A model generated the notes under the pieces. That model saw only the letters and a list, made by a program, of their open reading frames with translations, was not told the origin of the DNA and made no database searches. Below are positions 7,650 to 16,800 of a stretch of 64,000 bases of DNA, in pieces (within the stretch, counting starts at the first letter, position 1; each line of letters starts with the position of its first letter). This DNA is from Parerythrobacter aestuarii (GTDB lineage: Bacteria; Pseudomonadota; Alphaproteobacteria; Sphingomonadales; Sphingomonadaceae): NCBI RefSeq assembly GCF_030140925.1, contig NZ_JARBWD010000001.1, positions 1,674,001 to 1,738,000 of the forward strand. Direction: 5' to 3'. The position numbers and the translations under genes are program-made.

Positions 7650-9044
7650 ATGGCTGAACAGTCGCTTTTCGCCGGAGCAGCACTGCGAAGGCTGCGAAAA
7701 CGCGAAGGCATGACACAGGCTGCGATGGCCAAATTACTCGGCATTTCAGCTAGCTACCTTACATTGATGGAGAGAAATCAGCGCCCCGTCTCAGCGCGGG
7801 TGATCGTGCAACTGGCCGAACAGTTCGATTTCGATCCGCGGTCCTTGCGCGAAGATGAGGCGATTGGGGGACTCGATGGCCTGTACCGCCGACTCAAGGA
7901 TGAACGGTTCGCCGATCTCGATATCGACCGTGAAGAGGCGACCGAATTCCTCAACAATGCACCGCAGGCAGCAGCTGCATTTGCCCGGATGTTCGATGTG
8001 GGATCGGCTGATGTCGAGACATTCGATGATCCAATTGCCCTTTGCCGGCGCGAGATTGATCGGTGGCGCAACCACTTCGCCGATCTCGACGTTGCGGCTG
8101 AAGACCTGGCCGATACGCTCCGCCTCTCGCGGCAGGATTTCCTCGCCGCAGTGACCGATCGCCTGCGTGAGAAGCATCACCTCGCGATCCGTATCCTTCC
8201 GCGAGAAGTGATGCCTGACGCCATTCGTCGTTTGGATTTCCATGCCCGCCAGGTGCAGCTCTCGGAAATGCTATCGCCGGCGTCACGCAACTTTCAGCTC
8301 GCCCTTCAAATTGGTGAACTTGAACAAGGGCAGGTCATCGGCAGTATTGCCGCCGGGGCGGGCTTCCGGGATGAAGCGGCCCGCAAGCTGTTCGAGCGGC
8401 ACCTCTCAGGCTATTTCGCGGCCGCCTTGATGATGCCTTACGGCCGGTTCCTGCGGGCTTGCGAAGCGACGGGGTATGATCTGGAAGTGCTGACGCGCCG
8501 CTTCGGTGCCAGCGTTGAACAGGTGGCACAACGCCTCACAACACTGCAGCGTGTAGGTCAGCGCGGCTTGCCCTTCTTCATGGCGCGGTTCGACCGGGCA
8601 GGGCAGTTTTCCAAACGCATAGCGGGGGCCAGCGGGACAACACTGATCGACGGCGAGCATTCCTGCCCGCTGTGGCAGGTCCATCATTCGTTTGGACGGC
8701 GCGAGGGTTGGCTGGTGCAGGCGGTCCTGCTTGAGGAAAGTGCGGGCGGGCCTTCGCACTGGCTCACGATGAGCTATGCCGTGGCGTCCGACGAAGGAGC
8801 GGCTTCAGGCCAATTCGCCATTGCCCTCGGTCTCGAAGCCCGGCTCGCAGCCGACCTCGCCCAAGCCCAAGATGTGTCATCACGCCCGGAAGATGCCACG
8901 CGGATCGGGCTGGGTTGTGCCCGGTGCTATTGGCCAGATTGCCGCCAGCGGGCCTTGCCGCCACGTGGGGCGACACTGGAATTCGGGCTCATTTCGCGAC
9001 CGAACACCCCGTTTTCTTTCGGTCAGCGTTCTGCACTGAAGTAA
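7650..9044 (+). CDS. XRE-family short-chain acyl-CoA-type regulator (ScfR/RamB-like)
   Basis: A 464-residue transcription regulator. The N-terminal HTH (residues 5-60) contains GMTQAAMAKLLGISASYLTLMERNQRPVS. The centre resembles the IrrE-like metallopeptidase-fold region. The Cys-containing C-terminal DUF2083 segment includes CARCYWPDC. Proteins of this build sense acyl-CoA or carbon status and control glyoxylate, methylcitrate or propionate genes (RamB, ScfR/PrpQ types). The ATG at 7650 is preferred because AAGGA sits 8 bases ahead; the in-frame ATG at 7644 is too close. Divergence from aceA makes aceA its most likely target. Confidence 0.85.
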   Translation: MAEQSLFAGAALRRLRKREGMTQAAMAKLLGISASYLTLMERNQRPVSARVIVQLAEQFDFDPRSLREDEAIGGLDGLYRRLKDERFADLDIDREEATEFLNNAPQAAAAFARMFDVGSADVETFDDPIALCRREIDRWRNHFADLDVAAEDLADTLRLSRQDFLAAVTDRLREKHHLAIRILPREVMPDAIRRLDFHARQVQLSEMLSPASRNFQLALQIGELEQGQVIGSIAAGAGFRDEAARKLFERHLSGYFAAALMMPYGRFLRACEATGYDLEVLTRRFGASVEQVAQRLTTLQRVGQRGLPFFMARFDRAGQFSKRIAGASGTTLIDGEHSCPLWQVHHSFGRREGWLVQAVLLEESAGGPSHWLTMSYAVASDEGAASGQFAIALGLEARLAADLAQAQDVSSRPEDATRIGLGCARCYWPDCRQRALPPRGATLEFGLISRPNTPFSFGQRSALK

Positions 9045-9130
9045 GCTGAAATTAACCACGGAAGCCTGCGGATTGGGGCAATTTGCCGCTCAGTGTAAGA
9101 TTTACCGACATTTCATATCTTTCGCTTAAT

Positions 9131-9158
9131 CCGGAAATCCAATGAGAAGGATTTCCGG
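9131..9158 (+). promoter_or_regulatory. Perfect 10-bp hairpin in the 5' leader of the sugar transferase
   Basis: CCGGAAATCC (9131-9140) pairs perfectly with GGATTTCCGG (9149-9158) around the loop AATGAGAA. It ends 9 bases before the ATG at 9168. Being this close to the ribosome site it could modulate translation. Alternatively it could be a protein operator. It has no U-tract. Confidence 0.45.
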
Positions 9159-9167
9159 GCAGCGATC

Positions 9168-10553
9168 ATGATCCGCCTCTTCAAGCACTATATTCCGCAT
9201 GCCGTGCTGCTGCTCGGCCTGTTCGACCTTGCCCTGCTAATCGTTGCAGGTGAGGCCGCATGGCTTGTGCGGGCGTCGCAGATCGAAATGGACGCCGGGC
9301 CGATCATTGAACGGTTCGGGCTCCTCATGACCTTTGCGGTGATTGTCTGGACCGCGATGATTGCAGTCGGCGTCTACGGCGCGGAAGCCCTTCGCTCGAT
9401 GCAGTTCGCCGGGACACGATTGCTTGTTGCCATCAGCCTGGGGATCATCGCTTTGTCAGTGATCGATTTCGTTCTCCCGGGCGCGACGATGTGGCGCTCG
9501 ACATTGCTCTATTCGATGTTCATCGCGACCGGCCTCCTGGTAGCCAATCGCCTGATCCTTGGTAGCTTTCTCGGTACGTCGGCCTTCCGACGACGGGTGG
9601 TAGTGCTTGGGGCCGGCCCCCGCGCCAAGCGCCTGTCGGATCTGGCCAATCGCCCTGAGAGCGGGTTCGTGATCGTGGCTTACATCGCCATGACCGAAGC
9701 TGCCCGCGAGGTCCCGGAAGCCATCGCTCGCGAGGCTATTCATGACCTCGGACAATTCGTCAGCAATCTCGGCGCGAGCGAGGTCGTGCTGGCGCTGGAA
9801 GAGCGCCGCAATTCCCTGCCGCTGAAAGACCTGCTTCGGATCAAGACCAAGGGTGTGCACGTCAACGAATTCTCGAGCTTTCTTGAACGTGAAACAGGCC
9901 GGGTCGACCTCGACACGGTCAATCCCAGCTGGCTGATTTTCTCCGATGGTTTCAGCGCTGGCCGCACTTTCTCCAGCGCTGCCAAGCGGATTTTCGATGT
10001 GCTCGCATCCGGCCTGCTGCTGGTGATGACCCTGCCAGTAATCGCGCTTTTTGCGTTGTTGATCAAACTCGACAGCAAAGGGCCGGCGTTCTTTCGCCAG
10101 CCACGTGTCGGCCTCTATGGCGAGACTTTCGACGTCATCAAACTCCGTTCGATGCGGACCGATGCTGAAAAGGACGGCGTCAAATGGGCGGAAAAGGATG
10201 ACCCGCGGATCACACGGCTCGGCAAATTCATTCGCAAGGTTCGGATCGATGAATTGCCACAAACGTGGAGCGTGCTGAAAGGCGAGATGAGTTTTGTCGG
10301 GCCTCGCCCGGAAGTCCCGAAATTCGTTGGCGAGCTCGAGCAGGAACTGCCGTATTATGCCGAGCGCCATATGGTGAAGCCCGGGATCACCGGGTGGGCG
10401 CAAATCAACTATCCTTATGGTGCCAGCATTGAAGATGCTCGGCACAAGCTGGAATACGATCTCTACTACGCCAAGAACTACACGCCGTTCCTGGACCTCT
10501 TGATCCTGCTTCAGACCCTGCGGGTTGTCCTGTGGCCTGAGGGAGCGCGCTGA
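9168..10553 (+). CDS. XrtA/PEP-CTERM-associated polyprenyl glycosylphosphotransferase (EpsB-type)
   Basis: A 461-residue bacterial sugar transferase that loads the first sugar phosphate onto undecaprenyl phosphate for exopolysaccharide. There are four N-terminal membrane spans (about 12-140), then a nucleotide-binding-like domain (VVVLGAGPRAKRLSDL). The C-terminal catalytic domain from about residue 275 begins AAKRIFDVLASGLLLV, with FRQPRVGLYGETFDVIKLRSM, DELPQTWSVLKGEMSFVGPRPE and KPGITGWAQINYPYGAS. This matches the TIGR03013-type family that travels with PrsK/PrsR/PrsT. It begins a tight four-gene run, 5 bases before prsK. Confidence 0.9.
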   Translation: MIRLFKHYIPHAVLLLGLFDLALLIVAGEAAWLVRASQIEMDAGPIIERFGLLMTFAVIVWTAMIAVGVYGAEALRSMQFAGTRLLVAISLGIIALSVIDFVLPGATMWRSTLLYSMFIATGLLVANRLILGSFLGTSAFRRRVVVLGAGPRAKRLSDLANRPESGFVIVAYIAMTEAAREVPEAIAREAIHDLGQFVSNLGASEVVLALEERRNSLPLKDLLRIKTKGVHVNEFSSFLERETGRVDLDTVNPSWLIFSDGFSAGRTFSSAAKRIFDVLASGLLLVMTLPVIALFALLIKLDSKGPAFFRQPRVGLYGETFDVIKLRSMRTDAEKDGVKWAEKDDPRITRLGKFIRKVRIDELPQTWSVLKGEMSFVGPRPEVPKFVGELEQELPYYAERHMVKPGITGWAQINYPYGASIEDARHKLEYDLYYAKNYTPFLDLLILLQTLRVVLWPEGAR

Positions 10554-10558
10554 TCGAC

Positions 10559-12655
10559 ATGCTCTCCTTCTGGGCCTTTACCAGCTTCATGCTGCATCTG
10601 CTGGGAGCGGCTGCGTGCGCTATGGGTGTGGTCTGGCTTGTCAGGCAGCCAACGACCAAGCGGAGCGATCGCCGACCGACCATGGTTGCCTTGGCTATCT
10701 CTGGCGTATGGGCAGCGGTCGTCGCTGCTTATGGCATGGGTTCGGCTGCGGCGCAGCTGGCGGAAGCGGCGCGAAATATGGCGTGGCTCCTCGTGCTGTA
10801 CCGACTGTTCGCCCATGACGGGCGCGATCTGGCGATGGTCGGGGTACGTCCGGTCGTGGTCGCATTGGCCTTTGTCGTGCTGCTGCAACCCGCGTTGCTC
10901 TATGTCGACGACAACTGGGCGATCACGCAAGAGCTGGTGGCCGCTACGGAACAGACATCTGCCATGTTCCATATCCTGGTGGCGATCGGTGTGCTTGTCC
11001 TGTTGCACAACCTCTATGGTGGTGCTGCACGCGAGACCCGAGAGGCTCTCCGCTGGAGTGCCGCAGGCCTGGCCGGTTTCTGGGCCTTCGAGTTGAATTT
11101 CTACGTGGTGGCCTATCTCACCGGTGAGACAACCCCGGAGTTGGCAGCGATGCGTGGCCTGGTGGCGGGCCTCATGGCTCTTCCCCTCACAGTAGGAGCG
11201 AGCAATGGCCTCGCCGGGCGCAAATTGCAGGCGAGCCATTCGGTGGCGTTCCAGACATTGTCATTGCTGGTGATCGGTGGTTACCTCGTTCTGATGGTCG
11301 TCGCTGCAGAGCTGCTGTCCCTGCTGGGCGGCAATCTCGGACGATTGGCACAGATCGGCTTCCTGGTCGCGGCGGCAACAGTCACGTTGTTGTGGCTCCC
11401 CTCCCAGCGAATGCGGGGCTGGCTGCGGGTCACAGTGCTCAAGCACCTTTTCCAGCACCGCTACGACTATCGCGAAGAATGGATGCGGTTCACCCGCACC
11501 ATGGGCCAGACGGCGGAGGGTGCAGAAAGCCTGTACCAGCGCAGCGCCAAGGCTCTCGCCGATATCGTAGACAGTCCAGCCGCCCTGCTGTTCCTGCCGG
11601 GGGATGATGGCTTGTTGCGGGAAGCGGCGAGTTGGAACTGGCGGGGAGAGCAGCGTCCGGCGATTGAATTGCCGGGCGATTTGACCACTCGCCTGGAACG
11701 GGATGACTACATCCTCGAACTCGATGTAGTCCGGCAGGGCAAGCAGGATCAGGCGATCCTCCTGCCGCAGTCGCTGTTCACGGATCAGGATGCATGGGTT
11801 CTTGTCCCGCTAATTCACTACGACAGGCTGGTTGGCGTGGTGTTGATGGCGCGTCCGATGGTTCCGCGGAGGCTGGATTGGGAAGACTTCGATCTCCTGC
11901 GCGTGGTCGGCAGGCAATTGGCCAGCTACCTCGCCGAGCATGACAGCCACAGTGCGCTGATGGAGTCTGCACAATTCGATGATTTCAATCGCCGCATGGC
12001 GTTTGTGATGCACGATATCAAGAATCTCGCCAGCCAGCTTGCGCTGCTGACGCGCAATGCCGAAAAACACGCCGATAATCCCGAATTCCGTAAGGATATG
12101 CTGGTCACTCTTCGCAATGGGGCCGACAAGCTGAACCTGCTGCTCGCTCGGCTTGGAAGATATGGCACCGGACAGCCGAATGACGTGGCTCCGATCGACC
12201 TGGTGGCGACCGCTCGCCGTGTTGTCGGACGCTTTGAGAAGCATGGAACAGTTACGCTGACGCGCGCCGATTCCTGCATTGTGCTTGGCGATGCCGAAGG
12301 TCTGGAACAGGCTCTCGTGCACCTCGTCCAGAACGCAATCGATGCCAGCGATCCGGGAATGCCCATCGCTCTGGATGTTTCGTCGGACGGTCTCATCGGC
12401 CGTGTCGAAGTCATCGACAGTGGCAGCGGCATGGACGCCGAGTTTCTCCGCCACCGCCTCTTCAAGCCTTTCGTGTCATCGAAAGACGGCGGATTTGGCA
12501 TTGGTGCATTTGAAGCGCGGGAACTTGTTCGCGGGATGGGAGGGAGGCTCGATGTCCAGTCTCGCCCCGGCGTCGGTACCCGCTTCACGATAGCGATCCC
12601 CCTTTCCGAAGCGAGGCAATTCCTTGTTTCGAAATCCAGCCAGGAGGCAGCCTGA
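10559..12655 (+). CDS. prsK: PEP-CTERM/XrtA system histidine kinase PrsK
   Basis: A 698-residue membrane sensor kinase. Roughly eight transmembrane helices fill residues 1-285 and a GAF-type domain spans about 320-465. The kinase core has the phospho-acceptor His485 in FVMHDIKNLASQLALL, a sequence typical of PrsK. The ATPase domain has NAIDAS (N box), DSGSGMD (G1) and GGFGIGAFEARELV. It ends 2 bases before prsR, so kinase and regulator form one unit. In PEP-CTERM systems PrsK is thought to control a sigma-54 activator for exopolysaccharide and sorted-protein genes. That role is known by genomic association more than experiment. Confidence 0.9.
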   Translation: MLSFWAFTSFMLHLLGAAACAMGVVWLVRQPTTKRSDRRPTMVALAISGVWAAVVAAYGMGSAAAQLAEAARNMAWLLVLYRLFAHDGRDLAMVGVRPVVVALAFVVLLQPALLYVDDNWAITQELVAATEQTSAMFHILVAIGVLVLLHNLYGGAARETREALRWSAAGLAGFWAFELNFYVVAYLTGETTPELAAMRGLVAGLMALPLTVGASNGLAGRKLQASHSVAFQTLSLLVIGGYLVLMVVAAELLSLLGGNLGRLAQIGFLVAAATVTLLWLPSQRMRGWLRVTVLKHLFQHRYDYREEWMRFTRTMGQTAEGAESLYQRSAKALADIVDSPAALLFLPGDDGLLREAASWNWRGEQRPAIELPGDLTTRLERDDYILELDVVRQGKQDQAILLPQSLFTDQDAWVLVPLIHYDRLVGVVLMARPMVPRRLDWEDFDLLRVVGRQLASYLAEHDSHSALMESAQFDDFNRRMAFVMHDIKNLASQLALLTRNAEKHADNPEFRKDMLVTLRNGADKLNLLLARLGRYGTGQPNDVAPIDLVATARRVVGRFEKHGTVTLTRADSCIVLGDAEGLEQALVHLVQNAIDASDPGMPIALDVSSDGLIGRVEVIDSGSGMDAEFLRHRLFKPFVSSKDGGFGIGAFEARELVRGMGGRLDVQSRPGVGTRFTIAIPLSEARQFLVSKSSQEAA

Positions 12656-12657
12656 TC

Positions 12658-14022
12658 ATGGCAGATTCAAAGCCCAAGCTCCTTATCATTGAAGACGACG
12701 AAGGCCTGCAGGCCCAGTTGAAATGGGCGTATGAGGATTTCGACGTAACCATCGCCGGCAATCGCGACCAGGCACTGGCAGCCTTGCGTTCGGATGAGCC
12801 TGCCGTGGTGACACTGGACCTGGGATTGCCGCCAGATCCCGATGGCACGAGCGAAGGGTTTGCCGTGCTCGACGCGATCATGGCGATGAAACCGGATACC
12901 AAGGTAATCGTCGCATCCGGCCACGGTGCTCGAGAAAGCGCACTTCAGGCCATCGCACGCGGGGCCTACGACTTCTACCAAAAGCCCGTCGACATTGATG
13001 ATCTGGGGCTGATCGTGCGCCGCGCTTTCAACCTGCACGCAATTGAGCGCGAGAACCAGCGTCTGGCGGAGAAGGTCGGTGAAGAAGGCAAGGTGCTAGG
13101 CACGCTGATCACTGCGGCACCGGAAATGGCCAAGGTTGCCCGTACGATCGAACGGGTAGCCAATACCGATGTCTCGGTCATGCTGCTCGGCGCAAGCGGG
13201 ACCGGCAAGGAGCTACTGGCGCGCGGACTGCATGAAGCGAGTAATCGTCGTGCTGCAGCGTTCGTCGCGATCAATTGCGCCGCGATCCCTGAAAACTTGC
13301 TCGAAAGTGAGTTGTTCGGGCATGAGAAGGGAGCGTTTACGGGTGCGGTGAAGACCACCGAGGGAAAGATCGAGCAGGCCCATGGCGGCACGCTGTTCCT
13401 CGACGAGGTCGGCGACATCCCGTTGCCGCTTCAGGTCAAACTGCTCCGCTTCCTGCAGGAACGTACGATCGAGCGAATTGGCGGTCGCAAGCAGATCGCC
13501 GTCGACACCCGGATCGTCTGCGCCACCCACCAGGATCTTGAATCGATGACGGTTGCAGGCACTTTCCGCGAAGACCTGTTCTATCGCCTCGCGGAAATCG
13601 TCGTGAAAATACCGTCTCTGGCCGAACGTCCCGGCGATGCGGCGCTGCTCGCAAAAGCCTTCCTCAACCGCTTCGCCAAGGAAATGAACCCGCAGGTGAA
13701 GGGGTTTGCACCTGACGCATTGGCAGCGATTGATGGATGGGGCTGGCCTGGCAACGTCCGCGAACTCGAGAACCGTGTAAAACGCGCCGTCATCATGGCC
13801 GATGCCCGGCTGATCAGTGCAGAGGATCTTGACTTAGCGCCTGAAGGCGATGGAGCCGAACAGGCGCTCAACCTCAAGGCAGCGCGCGAAATGGCCGATC
13901 GGCGTGTCATCCGCCACGCATTGGCAAGAAGCGAAGGCAATATTTCCAGCACTGCAAAGATGCTCGGGATTAGCCGTCCAACGCTCTACGACCTGCTCAA
14001 GCAATATGATCTCCAGGCTTGA
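12658..14022 (+). CDS. prsR: PEP-CTERM-box response regulator PrsR (sigma-54 activator)
   Basis: 454 residues in NtrC order. The receiver domain (1-120) has the phospho-acceptor Asp54 in VTLDLGLPP and Lys109. The AAA+ domain has Walker A GASGTGKE at 178-185, the sigma-54 contact GAFTGA at 225-230 and the Walker B-type GGTLFLDEVGDIP. The Fis-type HTH at the C-terminus includes SSTAKMLGISRPTLYDLLKQY. It should activate RpoN promoters when phosphorylated by PrsK. prsT begins 17 bases before its end in another frame, which supports translational coupling. Confidence 0.92.
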   Translation: MADSKPKLLIIEDDEGLQAQLKWAYEDFDVTIAGNRDQALAALRSDEPAVVTLDLGLPPDPDGTSEGFAVLDAIMAMKPDTKVIVASGHGARESALQAIARGAYDFYQKPVDIDDLGLIVRRAFNLHAIERENQRLAEKVGEEGKVLGTLITAAPEMAKVARTIERVANTDVSVMLLGASGTGKELLARGLHEASNRRAAAFVAINCAAIPENLLESELFGHEKGAFTGAVKTTEGKIEQAHGGTLFLDEVGDIPLPLQVKLLRFLQERTIERIGGRKQIAVDTRIVCATHQDLESMTVAGTFREDLFYRLAEIVVKIPSLAERPGDAALLAKAFLNRFAKEMNPQVKGFAPDALAAIDGWGWPGNVRELENRVKRAVIMADARLISAEDLDLAPEGDGAEQALNLKAAREMADRRVIRHALARSEGNISSTAKMLGISRPTLYDLLKQYDLQA

Positions 14023-15784
14023 GATAAGGCGCATCTGGTTGCTGCTGGCTGCATGCGCTCTCGCAGCGTGCAGCGAAACCGAGGTCGAATTGCCGCCGCT
14101 GCAAAGGGTGACGTCGGCGCTCGAATCAGGCGACGGTTTTGGTGCCGAGCTGGTTCTGCGCCAGATGCTTGCCGATGGAACTTCACGTGATCGGTTGGCA
14201 GCATACATGGGAGAGGCCGAGCTGCTGCAAGGCCAGCCTGTGGAAGCCCGCAAGTGGCTAGGTGACGGCGAATTCTCGAAGGATACAGCCGGTAGAGGTT
14301 TTCATATCCTCGGCCGGCTCGAAATGCGTGAAGGAAATCTTCCGGCCGCCGGGCAGGCGTTTGACCGGGCGATTGGGTATATTCCCGAGGACCCGCAACT
14401 CTGGGTCGATATTGGTCGCCTGCGCTATCGCGGGGGGGAACAATCAATGGCGGTCGAAGCGGCGCTCAAGGCTGTCGAGCTCGATCCCGGAGATCCCGAA
14501 GCGCTGCTCTTTCGTGGGCAGTTGGCGCGGGATGCCGAGGGCATGGTTGCCGCTCTACCGTGGTTCGAGCAAGCGCTGGAACGGAGGCCTGACAGGCTCG
14601 ACCTCCTGGCCGAATATGCCGCGACGCTCGGCGAGGCTGGCGAAGCTCAGGACATGCTCGAGATCGTCCGCCGGATGGCTGAATTGAACCCGGGGTATCT
14701 GCGTGCCTACTACCTTCAAGCGGTGGTCGCTGCGCGCGCCGGGAAATACGATCTCGCTCGCAAGCTGTTGGTCCGCAGCGGGGATTTCGTGAAGAACAGT
14801 CCTGCCGGCAATCTTCTCGCTGGCGTTATTGACCTCGAGACAGGCAACTACGCCAGCGCTGCCCAGGTGTTCGACCGACTTTACCGACAACAGCCGCAAA
14901 ATGCCCGTGTGAGAGAACTGCTCGCGCGCTCGTTATCGATGGGAGGAAACCATCGCGAGCTTATCGCGCGTTTCGGAGAGGGGGCGCGGATGACCAGCGG
15001 GTCGCCATACCTCCAGGCAGTTGTTGCTCGTTCCCATGAAGCCTTGGGTCAACGTGAGCAGGCCGCGGCGCTAATCGATCTGGCTGCGGCCAGGGAAACG
15101 GGTAATCTGGTTGCGCTTCGACCAGCGGGGAATTTTGAAACCGTGTCCCGGCGTGATGCTCGCTCAGGTGAAGATGCCATGGCGCTCGTCCGCAACAACA
15201 TTGTCAATGGGCGAGGGAACGAAGCGATCCGCGTGGCGGAGCAGTTTCGCCAGCGTTTTGCCGGTTCAGCAGATGCATTGGCGCTGGCAGGTGACGCCCA
15301 GTTGGCTGGACGCAACGTATCGAAGGCCTTGCAGTATTACGCGCAATCGGCCCGCATCAGGCAATCATGGCCCCTCGCGCGACGCAGGATTGTCGCTTTG
15401 CGTGCTGCCGGTCGGAGCACAGAGGCACACAGCCTGTTGGAAAAATTTGTCAGCGGGCATCCTGCCGCACTCGAACCACTGATGCTGCTTGCCCGGGCGC
15501 AGTATGACCGCGGCAATTTGCCACGCGCTGCAGTTTTGCTCGACCATGCCATTCTTGTCGGGGCGGATCGAGATCCCGAGCTGCTGGCACTGCGGGCTGT
15601 CGTTGCGTTGCGACTGGACGATCCTGAGCTGGCGGAGATGCTCGCGCAGAGGGCGATGGAAGTGCAACCTACGCATCCCGCCTCGCTCCAGGCTTTGGCG
15701 ATGGTAGGGGGAGATGACCTTGCATCGGTGTTGATCGCGAAAGCGGACAATCTCGACCGGAGCGTCCAGCTCGCAAGGCGCTAG
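14006..15784 (+). CDS. prsT: PEP-CTERM system TPR-repeat lipoprotein PrsT
   Basis: A 592-residue predicted outer-membrane lipoprotein. The signal peptide ends in a lipobox at LAAC (cleavage before the Cys of CSETEVE). The rest is a series of TPR units, for example PEDPQLWVDIGRLRYRGGE and PGDPEALLFRGQLARD. TPR lipoproteins of this kind probably help polymer export or assembly. The start at the ATG at 14006 gives a canonical lipoprotein leader and a 17-base overlap with prsR. The open frame extends further upstream inside prsR, but that part is not credible coding sequence. It is shorter than the roughly 900-residue PrsT proteins of other lineages. Confidence 0.85.
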   Translation: MISRLEIRRIWLLLAACALAACSETEVELPPLQRVTSALESGDGFGAELVLRQMLADGTSRDRLAAYMGEAELLQGQPVEARKWLGDGEFSKDTAGRGFHILGRLEMREGNLPAAGQAFDRAIGYIPEDPQLWVDIGRLRYRGGEQSMAVEAALKAVELDPGDPEALLFRGQLARDAEGMVAALPWFEQALERRPDRLDLLAEYAATLGEAGEAQDMLEIVRRMAELNPGYLRAYYLQAVVAARAGKYDLARKLLVRSGDFVKNSPAGNLLAGVIDLETGNYASAAQVFDRLYRQQPQNARVRELLARSLSMGGNHRELIARFGEGARMTSGSPYLQAVVARSHEALGQREQAAALIDLAAARETGNLVALRPAGNFETVSRRDARSGEDAMALVRNNIVNGRGNEAIRVAEQFRQRFAGSADALALAGDAQLAGRNVSKALQYYAQSARIRQSWPLARRRIVALRAAGRSTEAHSLLEKFVSGHPAALEPLMLLARAQYDRGNLPRAAVLLDHAILVGADRDPELLALRAVVALRLDDPELAEMLAQRAMEVQPTHPASLQALAMVGGDDLASVLIAKADNLDRSVQLARR

Positions 15785-15834
15785 GCCGTCTCCACTCGAC
15801 TCCCCGCCTGGAAAGCGGCAGGGGAAGAGTGGCC

Positions 15835-16800
15835 ATGGCGTCTTGGTTCTCCCTCCTGCGCGATCCGATGATCGCCGTATTGCTCCTCGCAACTGCACTG
15901 GCGATCGTTTCCCCTGCAAAGGGGGAAGCGCGCGAGATCGCGGCGGGGATATCCAACGCAGCGATTTTCCTGCTCTTTCTTGTTAACGGCATGCGGATCG
16001 CCCGGCGGGAAATTTGGGCGGGCGCGCGCAACTGGCGGTTCTTCCTCCCGCTCGGGCTTTGGGTATTCGGAGCAATGGCGCTTGCCGGACTTGGATTTTC
16101 GACTCTGGCTAGCGAAGCGCTGCCCCCACTGGTTGCGCTCGGTTTCCTCTATCTTGGTACGCTCCCTTCGACGATCCAGTCAGCGACTTCCTACACCACC
16201 ATGGCCGGCGGTAACGCCGCTCTCTCGGTCATCGGGGCAGCCCTCATCAACATCGTCGGTGTTTTCATCAGCGCGCCCTTGTTTGCACTGCTGGGCGGAG
16301 GCGAGGCGGCCGATGTAGGAAGCGGTGTGATTACACGTATCGCACTGCTGCTGATCCTGCCGTTTGTGATCGGCCAGGCCGTGCAGGGGCTGACGTGGGA
16401 CTGGATCAGCCGCCATCGGAGCCGGATCGTTTGGCTCGACCGGATTGTGATCGGAATTGCGGTTTATGTCGCGTTTTCGGGTGCAGTCGAACAGGGCATC
16501 GGCCAATCCATCGAGCCGCGCGGATGGGCCATACTGCTTGGCCTGGTCATCCTGTTCCTGCTGCTTGCCAACATCGGCGTATGGTGGCTGAGCCGTTTGC
16601 TGCGTTTCCCTTTCAAAGACCGGGTCGCGTTTCTATTCGCGGGGAGCCAGAAAAGCGTGGCGATCGGCGCGCCGTTGGCGGCGTTGCTGTTTCCTCCAGC
16701 AGATGCAGGCTTCGTAATCGCGCCCCTGCTGCTCTATCACCTGATCCAGTTGATGGCGGCAGCACCGCTTGCGACAGTGCTCAGCCGTTCGGAGCGATAG
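15835..16800 (+). CDS. SBF-like (bile acid:sodium symporter superfamily) transporter
   Basis: A 321-residue inner-membrane protein with about ten spans. The segment GTLPSTIQSATSYTTMAGGN matches the conserved unwound-helix signature of the SBF-like branch (SLC10A7/YfeH type). A second glycine-rich element, GSQKSVAIGAPLAALLF, lies in the C-terminal half, as expected of the inverted-repeat fold. The substrate is unknown. The ATG at 15835 is spaced better from AGGGGA than the GTG at 15829. The 3' end overlaps the convergent DUF475 gene by 20 bases. Confidence 0.82.
   Translation: MASWFSLLRDPMIAVLLLATALAIVSPAKGEAREIAAGISNAAIFLLFLVNGMRIARREIWAGARNWRFFLPLGLWVFGAMALAGLGFSTLASEALPPLVALGFLYLGTLPSTIQSATSYTTMAGGNAALSVIGAALINIVGVFISAPLFALLGGGEAADVGSGVITRIALLLILPFVIGQAVQGLTWDWISRHRSRIVWLDRIVIGIAVYVAFSGAVEQGIGQSIEPRGWAILLGLVILFLLLANIGVWWLSRLLRFPFKDRVAFLFAGSQKSVAIGAPLAALLFPPADAGFVIAPLLLYHLIQLMAAAPLATVLSRSER

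Noticed and set aside
9131-9158. Terminator of the upstream XRE regulator gene
   Set aside because: There is no run of T after the stem, and it is closer to the next start codon than to the preceding stop.
9045-9167. Possible sigma-54 promoter (TTGGGGCAATTTGCC) before the EpsB-type gene
   Set aside because: The spacing between GG and GC is 8, not the required 10 bases.
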